DNA of 64,000 bases from Arachnopeziza araneosa (lineage: Eukaryota > Ascomycota > Leotiomycetes > Helotiales > Arachnopezizaceae). The notes beneath the pieces are model-generated. The model did no database searches. It saw only the letters and a program-made list of their open reading frames with translations, and was not told where the DNA came from. The translations under genes were made by a program, and so were the position numbers. Positions within the stretch are counted from its first letter, which is position 1. Every line of letters starts with the position of its first letter. Shown piece after piece: positions 43,869 to 56,872 of this stretch. Location of the stretch: NCBI GenBank assembly GCA_003988855.1, contig QYAI01000034.1:124001-188000 (forward strand), in the 5' to 3' direction.

Positions 43869-45662
43869 TTACTCCCGGATCCTAAACCTGACAAATGGTC
43901 CCGTTTTCTGTCCACTGACGTGATCCTTGAGTAAAAAGGGCTCGGCTACCATACTTTTACTCTGCCAAGCTTCTTCGTCCCGGCCAGTGGGACAGAAATC
44001 AAACTGGTAGAAAAGAGTGGCCAGGATCAACATGAGCTCATGGAGCGCAAGTGGCTTACCGACGCAGCTCCTTGGGCCGGCACCGAACGGATTGTAAGCC
44101 GCTGTCATGGTCTCTGCGGACGCAGACGTGTCGCCACCGGACCTCAGCCAGCGATTGGGGTCGTAGCTCCAGGGCTTGGGGAAGTAAGCTGCGTTGTGAT
44201 GCAGGCTGTGGACGGCTATCCCAACGTCGTAGCCAGCGGGGATCGGAATCCCGTCGATGACGGCGCCTCCTTGGTCCACCTCTCGCCAGAGCGTGCCGCC
44301 AGCTGGGGGCGCCATGCGGAGGGCCTCGTCGATGCAAGCCCGGAGGTAGACACAAGAATTGAGCGTCGGGCCCATGCGGATCTCGTCTATACTTTTGAAT
44401 CGGCTCCTCAACTCCTTCATGGCCTCGTCGTAGCATATAGGAGAAGAACCAACATAGTGCAGGGTTGCCGCCAGCGTAGTGGAAGTTGTGTCAGAGCCTA
44501 CAAATCAGTCAACCTCATAGCCATCTAAGCAATGACGCGTCCAGCCTATGAATGGAAGTGTAAGGAGAGAACACGGAACTTCATACCCGCCACAATCATG
44601 GTCGCTGTCTCAGTGCTCAGTTCAGTAAAGTCCAGGCCCTTGCCGGTGTCGGGATCTTTGGCGTCTTGGATATATGAGAAGATGTCCCTCTGTTTTGTCT
44701 TGTTCTTCAGACGAATGCCCAGTAGAATTCGAATAAACTTGACGAATCTGTCCCGAGCCTTGATAGCCCGCAGGAACATTGGTCTCTGCAATGCTTTGAT
44801 GGATAGCTCGGGGGCCTGAGCTATTACCCCGAGCCGCACATTGTGATCCGCAATCGCGCCGATGACATAGCGGAATTTTTCGTCCTCGACGGTATTGTAC
44901 TGCGCACTAAACACAACATCGGCCATGATATCAAAAGCTAGATAGTCAGCTGTTGACAGGCCAGCATCAGCCAAGCTCAGCTCGCATAGGACCCCGGCCC
45001 AGGTGTAGACTCACAATAACGGCCCATATCCTTCGGTTCAGACCATCCGTCTTCCCCCAAGGACTTGCGTATGGCATCGCTCAGCCGCTGAATCTTTTCA
45101 ACCATCTTCGGCTCGAAGGAGCGCATGTTGGCTTCAGAAAACGCCTGGCTCACAACGCGTCTTCTTTTGCCGTGCAACACCTTGTCCCGCATCGTCAGTG
45201 AATTCGCCGCCTGGTGCGCCAACATCAGGTACGTCTTTGACTTGATGGTGTTGGCGCGATGGGAATATATATCCGTCACAGCTTGCGCTGAGTTGAAGAG
45301 AACGCGATCCGGTGCGTAGCGTACATACTTCCCTGCCCTCGTCAACGAAAATGCTCTTGAGTATATTCAACGAGAGGTCGATCCCTAGAGTCTCTCTTAC
45401 CGTATCTCTCATGGCATCGTAAAATGTCTTCGCGGATGGTTCCCTGCCAAGCGTGATAGGCAGCGTGGAAATTGCTTATTTTTGCTAGAGCAGGGCCCGG
45501 AAAGCGAGCCAAAGGGTGGAAGAAGATGCGATATACGCAAACTGTAGTAGCATAGATTGCGATGAGTGCAACGAGCTTGGGTAGAAGATTGATAGTATAG
45601 GGCCATCCCCGGGCCCAAATGGGGGGGAGATGGTCAGGGTGCAGATTCGTAGCAGGATCCAT
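43869..45662 (-). CDS. Cytochrome P450 monooxygenase
   Basis: Four-exon gene for 523 aa: 45662-45401, 45332-45015, 44949-44587, 44497-43869, with introns of 65-89 bases. An N-terminal membrane anchor (INLLPKLVALIAIYATTVCV) and the proline-rich hinge FHPLARFPGPALAK show an ER-bound microsomal enzyme. The I-helix oxygen-activation motif AGSDTTST is completed by splicing. The K-helix EALR is in CIDEALRMAPPAGG, PNRW is present, and the haem-binding loop is FGAGPRSCVGKPLAL with Cys459. All signature residues are intact. It should hydroxylate or otherwise oxidise the polyketide or peptide product using a separate reductase. It is divergent from the MFS gene and shares its promoter region. Confidence 0.93.
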
Positions 45663-45789
45663 CACTTGACCGTCGATACTCCTCCAAGAAAGACTCCGAG
45701 TGAGTTGGGAGTGTTGTAAAAGACAGAAGCATACTAAAAAGGCACCTGATTTCCTTTTCTAGTTAAATTTCTGTAAACTAACACTGTAT

Positions 45790-45838
45790 CTGGGGGGGCC
45801 ATTTCCCCGCACAAGGGCTGTACCTGATCCGCGGAAAC
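45790..45838. repeat. Repeat block B copy in the P450/MFS promoter
   Basis: GGGGGGGCCATT followed by TCCCCGCACAAGGGCTGTACCTG resembles 57859-57897 in the PKS/NRPS promoter (GGGGGGGCCATT, then CTCCTGTGCAGGGACTGTACATG). About 35 bases are alignable. Confidence 0.6.
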
Positions 45839-45915
45839 GATCAAAATTACAGACTAAATACGGTATAGCCTGATTTTACTAAAAGAGAGGTACAAGGAGT
45901 GATACTTCGTACGGG

Positions 45916-45972
45916 TGCCTAGGGCTTATTACGGCAGGTAAGATCGGTCCAAGGATGCCTAGGGTTTATTAC
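45916..45972. repeat. 17-base direct repeat in the P450/MFS promoter
   Basis: TGCCTAGGGCTTATTAC (45916-45932) and TGCCTAGGGTTTATTAC (45956-45972) differ at one base and start 40 bases apart. The core CCTAGG is palindromic. It could be a regulator-binding pair or a small duplication. Confidence 0.55.
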
Positions 45973-46762
45973 CAGGGGCAATGTTGGAGGCAGCGTCGGA
46001 TGGAGGAGGACAAGGGAGTCTATATTGTAATACCGGCTGCTTATCACAACATACACAGCAATTAAGGCTATATGACGTTCCAAGGGATATGTAACTCCAA
46101 GGTGACAGAATCCTTAGCTCTCATTATGATATTTAAATACATCATTTACAGTCTTACTCATCAGCAAGATAAAATTCTCCACTCCGTAGAAGAGCGGTTA
46201 AACACCCTGGTCGGGAACGAGAGGAAGGAGACACTTGGTCGGTACTTTGGGGTGAAAACATGAATTGATCTCAGCTGTGATTCCGTTTTAGGAAGCAGGC
46301 GGAAGGCACAGCTGGTTTTTGACAAGCATGTAAATGTATCTTTCCGAGCTTCTCCTCTTGACGTAATAAATAGGTCTATTTTTCAGAGAACACAGGGGGC
46401 GTCTTTCGCCATCCGCGAGGAGGGCAGGGAATATTCGGATCTAATTATAGTTGGAACGGCGCTGCTCGAAGAGATGCTCACGAAGCGGTTACGGTGTGCA
46501 CGCAGACATTATTTTGACACCGTCTTCTGTACGGATTAATTACCGGCTGCACTCTTCAACTTCTTTTCGTGCTGTTTTTCACCCTACTGAGGTAGCAGCT
46601 TACTCGCCCGCTCCTCTAGCGTTGCTTCCCGATGTCGTCTCTTTCTTCCTCGCTTCATCCCGCCGTCTCTTCGTGTTTTCTGTAAATACGGCATGCGGAA
46701 TCGTGTCTGCCATCGCCCGCTCTGCTGCGACTCGAAGATGCAAAGAAGGTAGAAGGTCGACC

Positions 46763-48521
46763 ATGAAGGAAGATGGCTCCAGCGTCCACACGGGCTTCCG
46801 GCTGTACGCCGTGTCGGTCGTGTTGGCGCTTTCGGTTCTGATGGTTGGGCTGGTGCGTCTGCTGCCCCTTTCCCTCGTCAATTTGGTCTCTCTGGATCAT
46901 CGTGGTGCGAGAGCCTCTGACTGACGTCGTCGCGGAACAGGATGCGAGCATTGTTGCCACGGCGAATCCAAAAATCACAGACTATTTCAACTCCCTTGCC
47001 GACGTCGGCTGGTACGGGTCTGCCTTGTAAGAACGCGAAGCATCTTTGATGGCACCATCGCTGACCTCTGATGACAGCCAGTTGACAGTCTGCGCCACCC
47101 AGCTGACATGGGGCAAGGTGTACCTGCTCTTCCCCGTCAAGCGGGTGTTCATGGGCAGCGTGATTCTTTTTGAGGTGGGTAGTCTGATATCGGCTGCCGC
47201 ACCGACTTCGAACGCTTTCATTACCGGCCGCGCTGTGTCGGGCGTGGGTTCCGCTGGGATGACCGGCGGCTCTCTCCTGATTATTGCTCAGTGCGTGCCG
47301 TTGCCGCGTCGCCCCGCGTTCACTGCCATTCTCGGGTCCATGGAAGCCCTTGGCTACATCATGGGCCCGCTGCTTGGGGGTGCCATTACAGACACGGCCA
47401 ACTGGCGATGGTGCTTTTGGATCAACCTCCCCGTCGGAGCCGTCACCGCTGTCGTTATGGAAATTCTGCTCAAGCCACCTCGAAACACATCAACCGCGGC
47501 CTTCTCGTTGCCTGTCAGGGAAAAACTGAGGCGCTTTGACTGGTTCGGGGCTGTGACTGTTGGCCCGGCCATTCTCTCTCTGATTCTTGGTTTGCAGTGG
47601 GGTGGTTCTAAATATCCATGGAACGATGCCCGCATTATCGTAGCCCTCGTGGTCGGGATCATTCTGCTCATCATCTTCTTTGTCATCCAGACTCTCCTCT
47701 CGCCAGAAAAAGCAACTATCCCAGTCCGAGTACTGAAGTCGCGGAGCGTTGTTTTCGGGGCGCTGTTCTCCTTTTCCCTCTCCGCGGCACTCGCCATCTG
47801 GACTTACTACTTGCCCCTATGGTTCCAGGGCGTCAAGGGGGCATCCGCGCTCGACACCGGCGTCATGCTCCTGCCGGCCATCTTGGGTTTGGTGACAGGA
47901 GTCATCATTGGAAGCGTGCTCGTCACGCGGATCGGGTATTACACTCCCTTGGCTATCGTTTGCGGCCTCTTGACCCCCGTAGCTGCGGGATTGCTTACTA
48001 CAATCAAAGTGGACACCCCCCAGCCTGTCTGGATTGGCTACCTCATCTTCATCGGAATTGCGTGTGGCTTGGGGTTTCAGCAACCCCAGATCGCGGTGCA
48101 GACGGTCCTAGAGGACCAGGACGTGCCAGCCGGGACGTCACTTATCTTCTTCTCGCAGAGTCTTGCAAGCGCCATCTTCATCTCGCTGGGGAATAGCATC
48201 TTCCTGAACCGCTTGATCGCCGTTCTCAGGGTCACGGCTCCTGCGCTGAGTTCCGCAACATTGCTGTCACACGGCGCCACGACCCTGAAGACAGCCGTTT
48301 CAGCCCAGCTGCTGCCCGCTGTTCTGGCCGCCTACGACGACGCAATTGACCACGTCTTCTATGCCGCGCTGGCCATGTCTGGATTGGCAGCCTTTCTTGC
48401 GTGGGGGATGGAATTTAAATCAATCAGGGCAGGTAAGAATGCTCAGAAACAGCCTGGGAGGTCCTTGGCGTTATCTGACATTCAGTCACTGCCGCTCGAC
48501 GAGTTACAGATGTTCGAGTAG
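46763..48521 (+). CDS. MFS efflux transporter (DHA2/14-TM type)
   Basis: Three-exon gene for 539 aa: 46763-46852, 46941-47026, 47078-48521, with introns of 88 and 51 bases. TM1 is RLYAVSVVLALSVLMVGL and is followed by DASIVATANPKITDYF, the D/TxVATAxP block of fungal toxin and drug exporters. GRAVSGVGSAGMTGG and GYIMGPLLGGAITD (motif C) follow, then WRWCFWINLPVGAVT. About 14 transmembrane segments are expected in the plasma membrane. The N-tail before TM1 is short (about 13 aa), so the true start might lie upstream; an in-frame extension reaches 46451 but looks like leader. Its place between P450 and PKS suggests export of the cluster product and self-protection. Confidence 0.9.
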
Positions 48522-48938
48522 TCTGGACGAAGAGGGCTACAACTCGCGAGCAAGTTGTGAATATCTACATGGAGAATATACTAGAGAGAACTGTAGTTTT
48601 AACAATTGCTGTTAGATTAAACTATTTACTATTTATTTTTATAGATTATATCACGCTAGCTCAATACTATAAAACAAGGGTAGGCTAGGTTTAATGAATA
48701 CCTTTATCGTCCCAGCGCAGGGCTGGACGGTGTCTAGCTCTAAATTGGGATTGGGTGATTTGCCGAGCCAATTGTAGAATTTAGCGAGAAGGTCCACGTG
48801 ACGAGCTAGGCGATATCTAAGCACGCCGAGCTACTTCTCTCCCTACAACGAACCATCACAAGAACACAATTTTTGCCCCAGATTCCATGAAAGTGGCTTT
48901 ATTTGATTGAGACCTCTTTTACTCCATTTTCTACCCTC
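48522..48938. other. Convergent spacer, MFS / PKS
   Basis: 417 bases between two convergent genes; AT-rich near 48600-48650. CACGTGACG occurs near 48796. No gene is seen. Confidence 0.5.
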
Positions 48939-51900
48939 CTAGGAGCTGGTGTTACACCGCAGCATCAACGCCTGCGAAACGAGCTCTGCGAGAGCAAGGA
49001 GAGAAGCGCTCTGGATAATATCGAACGTCTTGAGTTCTACGGCCAACTTTTGCCGTACCCAGTTGCGCAGCTCCATGGCCACCAGCGAATCCACGCCGAT
49101 GCTGGCCAAGGACGTGTCCGGGTGCATATCCTCGGGCGGCTTCAGGAGGAAGCCCGAAAGAGCCATCCCAAGCACCGACGCCATCAATCGTTGCGTGTCC
49201 TCGGTGGCCAGCATTTCCGGAGACGAAGATGCCTGCGCAAGCAACTCGCGCATATCATCATGCTGCGGAGATGCGCCGGTGGGAGCGTCGGTGTCGCTGG
49301 TCAGGTTCTGGTAGTAGCTCATCCGAGGATCGCGCTTCCAGGGCAGGCGTGCCCTCTTGTCTGAGAGTGACATTCCTGTCAAGACACCAATGATGATCTG
49401 ACTCGAATTGATGTACCCTGCTGAGTAAAGATCAGGGGGCAACGGCCGGGACCTTTGTACGGCCAGTTGCACCGCATCAAGGACCTCCCAACTATGCAGC
49501 ATGTAGGTACCGCTGTTGCGCATATAGGCTAACACGTCCGGGTTCTGTGAGACGTAGCCTGCGTCTCCAACGGCACCAAGGTCGATGACCGAGGCCGCAA
49601 GCCCGTGGGCATGTCGGTATTGCACGAAAGCGTCCACGTACGTGTTGGCGGCGCCGTAGTTGACTTGGCCCCATTGCCCAGCGATTCCGCTGTAAGAGCC
49701 GAACAGGACAAAGAAGTCGAGATCGGAGGGCAGAGCCTCGTGTAGGTTCAAAGTACCTTGCACCTTGGGCGGCATGACTGTGTTCCAGTCTTCGAAGGTC
49801 ATGTTGGCCGCAGCAACATCCTTCAATACCAGCGACATGTTCATCACACCCGCTATTGGAAACGAAGCCCCCTGGACCGCGGCTGCCACGTCGCTTTTGC
49901 TGCCTACACTGCCAGAAAAGACCTGTGTTTGGCACCCAAGGCTCTGCAGTTCTGCCAGAAAGTCTCGAGTTTCCGGATGCGAGTCCCCGGATCGAGCCAG
50001 GAAGATGAGATGCCGTGCCCCATGCTCGACCATCCATCCTGCGATCACCTTGCCGAGACCACCCAGTCCCCCGACCAGCATGTAACTGCGATCGGAGCGG
50101 AACTTCAGATCGGGCCATGTCTTGACGGCCTGGAGGGTCTGCGGCTCATCCGGCATGTTGACAACCATCTTCCCAATATGCTGGCCTCCTTGCATGCTCC
50201 GGAAAGCCTCCTTGATCTCCGATGCATCAAATACTCGTGCCAGAGGCAATGGCTTGATGGCCCCGTCGTGGAGAAGCTTCATGCATCTTTGCAGGGCATC
50301 CAGGGCTTCTGCTGGCCGGTGAAGAAGGATGTGGCCCAGGTCGAGGCCCACGAAACCGCGGTTGAGTTCAAAGACATCCATGCTCAGCTTCGCGTGCCGT
50401 TGGAAGTCCCGCTTGCCGATCTCGATCATGACGCCAAACTCGGCTACACATTTCCACGAGGCGTGAAGAAGCTCGCCTGCTAAGCTGTTGAGAACCAAAT
50501 CCACTCCCCTGCCGTGAGTTGCCTTCATCACGTCGGCAGCAAACGAATCATCTCGAGAGTTGAAGATGTGTGAGGCCGGTATGCCGAATTCATCAACCAG
50601 GTAAGCGACCTTGGCCGCGTTTCCGACCGTACAGAAGACCTGGTTAAGGAGCGGCTTATGTTAGCAACAAAGACATGATAAGGGGGCCACACTGAAGAGT
50701 TCGGAGGCCGGCGGAAACCTGGATCCATCGGCGGGAGCTTACCTGGGCGCCGAGAGACAGAGCAATCTGAACAGCAGCAAGACCAACACCACCGCATGCC
50801 GAGTGAATCAATATAGTCTACGGGAGAGTGTCAGTCAGAAGTCTACAACGTAAGTTGTGTAACGAGTGATAAAGGCTGCTCACCTGGCCCTTCTTCAAGT
50901 TTCCTCTGTCAACAAGACACATCATGGCCGTGGAATAAACGCAAGGAACGGCGGCGCCCTCCTCAAAAGTGAGATTTGACTCGAGCTTGACGCAGTGCGA
51001 TGCGGGGAGATTCTTGTACGTAGTAAAGCAGCCGGGATACAGAGAGATAACGCGGTCGCCAATTTCCAAGCCGGTTACGGCGCTGCCCCGAGCCTCGACG
51101 ATGCCAGCTACATCTCTGCCTATTTCCCCAAGATCGGCGTTGACAATCGCCATGGCAATAAGAACATCTTTGAAATTCATTGCCACAGATTTCACTCGGA
51201 TGCGGACCTCGTCTTCTTGCAGCTCGGGAACTGGCTGCTCTTCCCAGTGCATCGTATGGAGCAAACCTGGACTCCCGATTGCCAGGCTCTGAGTCTTCAG
51301 GGTGGCTGCTGTGTCCTCGTCGGCAGCTTGCTCTGTGAGTATCCCAGACCTGGTCTGCCAGTGCATGCGTGGGACATATACCAAGCCGTCAATGATGGCG
51401 TACTCCCAATCCACGTCCATGTCGTCCGACGGGGCTTCCCTGCGTGACGCCCTCTGGATTGCGGTAATACGGTCGATAGCTGTGTCGATGGGCGTCTTGT
51501 CGTCCAACTCGATGGTGTACATCTTTTGGTTCTCCTCCTGCCGGAGAGATCGAGCGAGGCCGAGGACCATGCCATTGCGCGGATCCTGGCAGTTGATCTG
51601 CGCCAGACCTGTCACCCAGAAAATGTTGCCCCTTGCAGCAAGGAGGTGACGGAAGATCTGCTGAAATGTTTCTTGCGGCATATCGTATAGGATGGGAGCT
51701 GGTTTGTCCAAAAAGCAGATGATGTCTCCCCCGTAATCAGGGATGGCAGATCCATGGCCAAAGAGGCACACGTTGACGTCGCTACCTTCTGCCTTGAGCC
51801 TCTCCTTCATCGCCTGCACGTGCGGTTCTTCCTCACAGTGACAGAGAAGAGTGACCGTTGAAGCTGGTCTCGCTTCGGAGGCTACCGTCGCGATGATGGA

Positions 51901-54900
51901 CGCGTTGATATGGAATGGCGGTGGATAGTCATAGACAATGGTGTGCGGAGCTTGGAAGTCAGCAACCACGAACTCGTTTGTCCACCGCTGCGGCGACACC
52001 CACGGTGAATCTGGCCGCCCGTCATCTTCACCCAGCCACCAACCAGGGAGATGTCCCCAGACAAAATTGATCCACTTCGCCTCAGGGCTGAGCTCCTGGA
52101 GGAATAGTTGACCAGCGGGTCGCAAGAGGGCTCGTAGGTGCGTGAGAGAGGTGTGCAGAGATGGTGTTGCGTGTATAACATTGGCGCCGATGATGAGGTC
52201 GTAAGATGCCAGCTCGAAACCTTGATCGGCCGGATGCTTGCTGACATCGAAAACGCGATACTCGATGTTGGCGTAGCTGCCGAAGCGCTCCTTGGCTGCG
52301 TTCATGAAGCCTGGAGAGATGTCGGTGTACGTGTATTTGCTATAGCTACGTGCTCCCAACGACGTCGTCAGCGCCTTCAGAATCTTCTCAGTGGCCGCGC
52401 CAGTTCCAGCGCCAACCTCGAGGATTCTTAGCCGCGGGTTCTTGTGGGCAATGGAGCGAATGGTGGCTGAGTAGTCGCCAGCGTCCAAAATATCGTAGAT
52501 GCGACTCAGTAAGTCTCCTTCCATCAGGACCGTCAAAGGTTCGACGCTACCGGAGAATATATCCGGGGCCGAATCCAGCAGACGCGTGATGGCAACAGCG
52601 CATGGAGCCCACCGGGTCGCCTGAGCCTGAGAAGCGACAGCCTTGATTCGAGCAAGCCTCTCGGAGCGGTCGCACAGCGCATGGCTGGTCTCGACAAGCA
52701 TCTTGCCGCCTCTTGAGGCTCTGTCGATCTCTTCCCTTGCCCACTGATGAAGCTTCTTCAGGTGGCCTGGAGTCGTGCCCGCCGGCCGGATGCGTTCGAC
52801 ATATTCCGCGGCACACAGTACAAAGAGAGACTCGAGCTCGAGGAATCCATCTGTGCATCCATCTTGAGGCGCAACAAAATCTCGCTCCAAGGGGTTCAAG
52901 TCGCTGTCAGGCCGCCACTCAAATTGTTGAAAGAGCCGAAGATCTTGACCAGGCATCGAGCCGGATTCGAGGGGCGACGATTTGAGACCTTTCATGAACA
53001 GGGACGGCTTACCGTCGTGGTGGGCGAACACGTCGCCGCTGAAGGAGCCCGTCTGCGAAGCGACGCCTGTAGCTTTTGCTTGCAAGTTATTCCCACCGGC
53101 AAAGATGACGATATCTTCAATATAGGTAGGCACAGCCAGTCTGAGGTATTTGTGCGTCTGGCCCTGGATGGAAGAGATGCACAGCATCTGAAAGCACTGG
53201 TCAATCAGAGCTGGATGCAAGGTGTAGCGGGGAGGACCCGGCATGTCAGCGCTTGAGGTTGCGCCGAGAGCTTCGCTTGCCGTCGTAGAGGACGAGATGT
53301 CCTTGAGACCGCGGAACAGACCGCTGTAGCAGAAACCGGCCTCATCCATCATATCATACCACGACTTGGGGTCCACCTTGCGTGGCAGGGGGGTCACAGC
53401 CGCTTCAACATCTGTCGGATAGCAAAGCCCATCGTACCGTGGCCGCGCTTCCCCGGAACAATGTGTGGTCCAGTTGATGCCATTGAACGAGCTGACGTGG
53501 AATGAATACCAGGCCGAAGCATCAGGCGATGATGCGAAGAGCGGAGAAAGAGTCGTGACAACCTCGGCGGGTGCGCTGTGTGCGAGCACGAGGGCGGACT
53601 TGATGTTGACCTGTCTCAGGCTATACACACGTTCCTCCGACAGCTGGCGAATAGCCTCCCCCACCATGGCGATGTAGCCTGCTGCGGGAAAGACGATCTG
53701 GCCAGCCACTTGATGTCCTTCGAGCCACGGAAGGTCGTCCAGGGAGATCATATTCCTCCAGTGCGGCTCGTGGTTGAGTTCCAGAACCCTCGTCCCAAGG
53801 AGTTCGTGTGGATGCTCGCTGCGGAACCTCCACTCTTTCGAAACACGCGACTCGTCCCAGTGGATATTGTTTTGCATCCATGAGTAGCTAGGTAGGTTGG
53901 TGAGAACGGACCCGGGAGACACAACCGCCGCAAGATCTAGACCTGGGCAGTTGTGCATGAATAGCTTTCCCGCCGTGCTTAGCAGCACCTGCTGGCAGTC
54001 ACTTGCCCGGCTCAGAGTTCCAATGTGCACGTCATCTGCGTGGCCAACGTCACGAACGATCTGCTCCACGTAACCCTTGAGGGCGGGATGAGGGCCAATC
54101 TCAACAAAAATCAGCTTCTCCTTGCCCAGGTCGTCTCGCAGGGCACGGAGCGCTGTGTTGAAGAGGACTGGGCTCTCGAGATTCTCGCGCCAGTACGCCG
54201 GTCCCAAGGCGTCCTTGCCCCAGATCCTGCTAGAGGTGACACTAGAGTAGTGCGGGATCTGCGGCTCTTTGCTGGCCACCTCTCCCCGTGTCAGCTGCTC
54301 TTGATAAGTTGCCCCAAAAGCTCGCATATGGTCTGCAGAAGACATCAGTTGGAAACCAATCAGGGTGGAGTCAACGCTGGGTTGCACGTACGCGAGTGGT
54401 AAGCCCTTTCCACCTTGAGCATGCGAACGAAGACGTCGGGGAGCTCCGTCTTTATCCTGGCGACGACCAGCTGGACGACTTCCAGATCGCCCGAGATGGT
54501 GCTGCTGCGGTGGCTGTTCTCACAGGCCACGGCGGCGCCCTCTTCAAGGAAGGGGAGTAGCTCCTCCCGTCCAAGCCCGACCGCAGCCATCCCACCCACC
54601 TTGGCAGATTCCTGCACCGAGATGCCTCGCATGCTGGCAACTGTCATGGCGACCTTCATTGAGAGGGCACCACTCGCGTACGCAGCAGCAATCTCGCCCG
54701 ACGAATGGCCAAGTACGGCTTCAGGCCGGACACCCCAAGCACGCAACGTTTCCACCAGGGCAATCTGGACAGCCGTACAGATTGGCTGGGACATTTCGGC
54801 CGTGTGAATCTTACTGTCTGGAGCAGATTTACATAGCTCATCTAGCAGCATGCCATTAGTACATGAGACGCCCAGGGATAAGGGGTGGAATAGGCAATCA

Positions 54901-56872
54901 CTCAGATACCTTCGATGGTCCAGCCGAGTGACGGGAGAGCACATTTGAGATGCTGGTCTAGCTGCCTGATTGTGTTCTTGAACACGAGATTGGTATCTAG
55001 CAGCCGTTTGCCCATCTGCGGCCACTGAGCACCCTGTCCCGTGAAGAGAAACACGACTTGCGGCCTGGGTCTTGCCTGCTCTGCTGGCACGTGGACCAAG
55101 GGGCTGGATACATGGTCCATAACGGCAAACGAGCGGTACGCTAGGGCTTCGCGTCTAACCGCCAGCGTATACGCCAGATCTTTCAATCGTACAGCCGTGT
55201 TGGTCATGAGAGTGGCGTACTTGTCGATGCTGCACCTCAACGAGTCGGCGTTTTGCGCCGAGAAGACGAGCAGGTGGCTCTGATGGTCGTCTCGTCCATT
55301 GGGTAGCTCTTGGAGATGCTCTCCATTCCTGTGGGCATCGCGTCCATTGGTAAGTGGTTGGAGATGCTCTCCATCCTCCGTTGGTTGCCACGCCTCGATA
55401 ATAGCCTTGATACGGCGATTAGCCTTCACACCACCCTTCAGCCAGGCCACCTTGATGCAGAACTTACGTGGGCGTTTGATCCACCTATCCCAAATGAGTT
55501 CACGCTGACCCTCAGCTTGCGATCCTTTGGCCACGGTTCAGGCTCAACAGGGACCCGCAGAGATGCTTCGGCAAACGGAACTAGGTCGGTGAGTAAGCGT
55601 TTGTACACGGAATTTCCCGGAAAGGAGAGAAGAAACTTATTACATACTCTGGGGATTCGGCTTGTTGAAGAAGATGTTGGGTGGAATGGTTCGGTGCTCA
55701 AGTGAGAGAACGGCCTTGATCACGCTGGTGATCCCTGCTGCGCCTTCCGAGTGTCCCACGTTGGGCTTGACAGACGTGATCAGCACGCCTTTTTCGCCGA
55801 AGACACTGCCCACGGCGGTGGCTTCTAGGGGATCGCCAACCTGCGTGCCGGTGCCATGGCACTCGACGTATGCCGTCTGAGAAAAGTCGTGGATGCCAGC
55901 CGCCGCGTACGTCTTGCGGATCAACGCTTCCTGGGAAGCTGGGCTCGGGGTCGTGATGCCCGCCGACGCGGCACCTCTGCCGTCGCAGTTGGCGGCGGTG
56001 GCCCGGATGACGGCACGGATCGGGTCGCCGGCATGCACGGCGTCGCTCAACTTCTTGATATAGATCATGTTGAGGGCCTCGCCGCGCGCGTATCCGTCGG
56101 CGCCGGCGTCGAAGGTCTTGCAGGTCCCGGTGGGTGAGAGGATGCCCTGGTCCGCAAACGCCAGCGACATGCCCGGGGAGAAGATGAGGCTGCTGCCAGC
56201 CACGAGGGCCGAGGAGCAGTCACCCAGACGGATGGCATCACAGGCGAGATGCAGCGCGTGCATGGATGAGGAACATGCCGTTTTGACGGTGAGGCTCGGC
56301 CCGTGCAGGTCGAACTCGTAGGATAGTCGGTTCGAGAGGAAGGAATCCTCGAAGCCCGTCACGCGGTAGTTTCCGGACTGGTGTGTCTCCTTGGAGTTCA
56401 GATCTCGCCAGTCTTGTCCAAGCACCCCGACGAAGCAGCCCATATCGGTACCGCGCCAGCCGGTGGCACCCGCGCTCTCCATGCATTCCCACGTGAGCTC
56501 GAGTAGCTGTCTGTGTTGCGGGTCGAGCCGTGCGAGTTCTTTCTTGGGCAGCGAGAAGAATGACGTATCGAGCTGCTTCAGGTCGACATCTTGGAGAAAA
56601 TAGCCCAGCGGTTGTCTCAGAGCGCCTGCCGTCGGTTCTTCTGTATAGAAGCCCTTGATGTTATATCGGTCCTCGGGGACGGTGCAACGACCGTCTCTCT
56701 TCTGCACCATCATCTCCCAAAAGTCGTTGCCGTTGCGAACGCCGCCGGGCAAGCGCATGGCCATGCCGACGATGGCCATGGGCTCAAACTTGAGATCGCA
56801 CCCGTTTTCCCGAGGCTGCCCATTTGTTCGGGCATCCTGGACACGCGAAGTTTGACCAGCTTGTTCTCTCAT
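48939..56872 (-). CDS. Highly reducing polyketide synthase (KS-AT-DH-MT-ER-KR-ACP)
   Basis: Seven-exon gene for 2502 aa: 56872-55648, 55580-55468, 55405-54910, 54841-54392, 54332-50884, 50817-50743, 50639-48939; introns are 59-103 bases and all phases agree. KS: TACSSS (Cys200), ECHGTGT (His339), GHSEG (His374). AT: FTGQGAQWPQMGK, GHSSGE (Ser658), and AYHSHHM made by splicing. DH: GHQVAGQIVFPAAGY (His968) with HPALIDQCFQ. C-methyltransferase: LEVGAGTGAATEKIL. ER: HSACGGVGLAAVQIAL. KR: LVGGLGGLGK with the YSGIAGQWGQVNYGAAN active-site block. ACP: GVDSLVAMEL (Ser2454). It ends at the ACP with no thioesterase or condensation domain, so release must be in trans, plausibly to the neighbouring NRPS or ATP-grasp enzyme. 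The MT and ER look intact, so a reduced, C-methylated chain is expected. It is divergent from the NRPS. Confidence 0.96.
55293..55388 (-). repeat. 48-bp coding minisatellite in the PKS KS-AT linker
   Basis: Two adjacent 48-base units (55293-55340 and 55341-55388) share CGTCCATTGG and TTGGAGATGCTCTCCAT. On the coding strand they give two 16-residue repeats, DGEHLQPLTNGRDAHR and NGEHLQELPNGRDDHQ. The repeat lies just after the KS domain and before the AT domain, so it would lengthen the linker without disturbing the frame. Confidence 0.85.

Larger units (their letters stand above)
45663..46762. promoter_or_regulatory. Divergent promoter region, P450 / MFS
   Basis: 1.1-kb spacer between the two start codons. 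It contains a copy of repeat block B (45790-45838), and a 17-base direct repeat TGCCTAGGGYTTATTAC at 45916 and 45956 (40 bases apart). The frame from 46451 leads in phase into the MFS start but is probably leader sequence. Which of these elements binds a regulator is not known. Confidence 0.5.

Noticed and set aside
44056..44528. Long frames inside the P450 gene on either strand
   Set aside because: Shadow frames of the GC-rich P450 exon 4, which has the haem-binding motif in its own frame.
46451..46762. In-frame N-terminal extension of the MFS transporter
   Set aside because: The added 104 residues are Arg/Ser/Cys-rich and unlike exporter N-tails; the ATG at 46763 leads straight into TM1. 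A partial extension cannot be fully excluded.
48903..50483. Plus-strand frames opposite the PKS C-terminal exon
   Set aside because: Antisense shadows of GC-rich coding sequence with no domains of their own.
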